Below, piece by piece: positions 14,036-14,180 of a DNA stretch of 14,180 bases (its first letter is position 1; each line of letters starts with the position of its first letter). Made by a program: the position numbers and the translations under genes. Origin of the DNA: Granulicatella sp041433555 (GTDB taxonomy: Bacteria; Bacillota; Bacilli; Lactobacillales; Aerococcaceae); contig NZ_JAPWBR010000031.1 of assembly GCF_041433555.1 (NCBI RefSeq), forward strand, positions 1-14,180, written 5' to 3'. The notes beneath the pieces are model-generated. The model was given only the letters and a program-made list of their open reading frames with translations, was not told the origin of the DNA and did no database searches.

Positions 14036-14163
14036 ATTTTTTGGTGATACTTATAAAAAGAGGATGGAATGGAGAAGATAAGAGAAAGAGCTACTCCTCG
14101 AGGTTCTTCGTTTTGAACAGGTTTTTGAGCTTCTTATAAAAAAGAGAGTTAATAAGAGAAAGA
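14018..14163 (+). repeat. Degenerate tandem duplication of about 85 bp
   Basis: Three blocks recur in the same order. GTTCTYCGTTTTGAACA is at 14018-14034 and 14103-14119, CTTATAAAAA(A)GAG at 14050-14062 and 14133-14146, and ATAAGAGAAAGA at 14078-14089 and 14152-14163. The first unit includes the outer right arm of palindromic element copy 3, so the element's end and its flank appear duplicated. The rest up to the window end holds no recognisable gene. Confidence 0.7.
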
Positions 14164-14180
14164 AAATAAGACCAACGGAA

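Noticed and set aside
1..14180. CRISPR array or phage island
   Set aside because: No regularly spaced short direct repeats, cas genes, integrase or phage genes are visible.

Overview
The window looks like a chromosomal segment of a low-GC Gram-positive bacterium, most likely in the order Lactobacillales. Supporting signs are the strong AGGAGG-type ribosome binding sites, a CIRCE operator in front of groESL, Rex, a YdiF-type ABC-F protein, and a gene order (ydiF - rex - ydiK-like - groES - groEL) that matches the Bacillus subtilis groESL neighbourhood without the tat and moaC genes found there. I cannot name the genus.

Layout. Bases 1-360 carry no gene; they hold a long imperfect palindrome whose right arm runs into the rpsT terminator. 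rpsT (minus) and uvrB (plus) are divergent. uvrB is followed 12 bp later by a gene with a MmcQ/YjbR-like (DUF419) domain, then by asd with its own promoter. A second long palindrome fills the gap after asd. After a gap with several operator-like palindromes comes a translationally coupled pair of ABC exporter half-transporters. Their residues fit a heterodimer with one degenerate ATP site. A convergent ABC-F gene (minus) follows, then rex (plus, divergent from ABC-F), a small two-helix membrane protein gene (minus), and the groES-groEL operon (plus) under a perfect CIRCE. A third long palindrome lies after the groEL terminator, followed by a degenerate tandem duplication up to the window end.

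Most genes are housekeeping: ribosome (rpsT), excision repair (uvrB), the aspartate pathway (asd), redox sensing (rex), protein folding (groESL), translation-associated ABC-F, and drug or lipid export. The most unusual signal is non-coding. Three related elements (about 9-360, 4488-4746 and 13844-14035) share a conserved core of about 90-100 nt. The core has a hairpin with a bulged C and fully compensated stem changes. It is enclosed by long self-complementary arms whose sequence differs between loci. Each element lies directly downstream of a gene with its core in the same sense as that gene. I do not recognise the family.

Several starts were moved from the longest open frame to codons with a proper ribosome binding site: rpsT (TTG), the first ABC exporter (GTG), the ABC-F gene, the membrane protein gene and groES.
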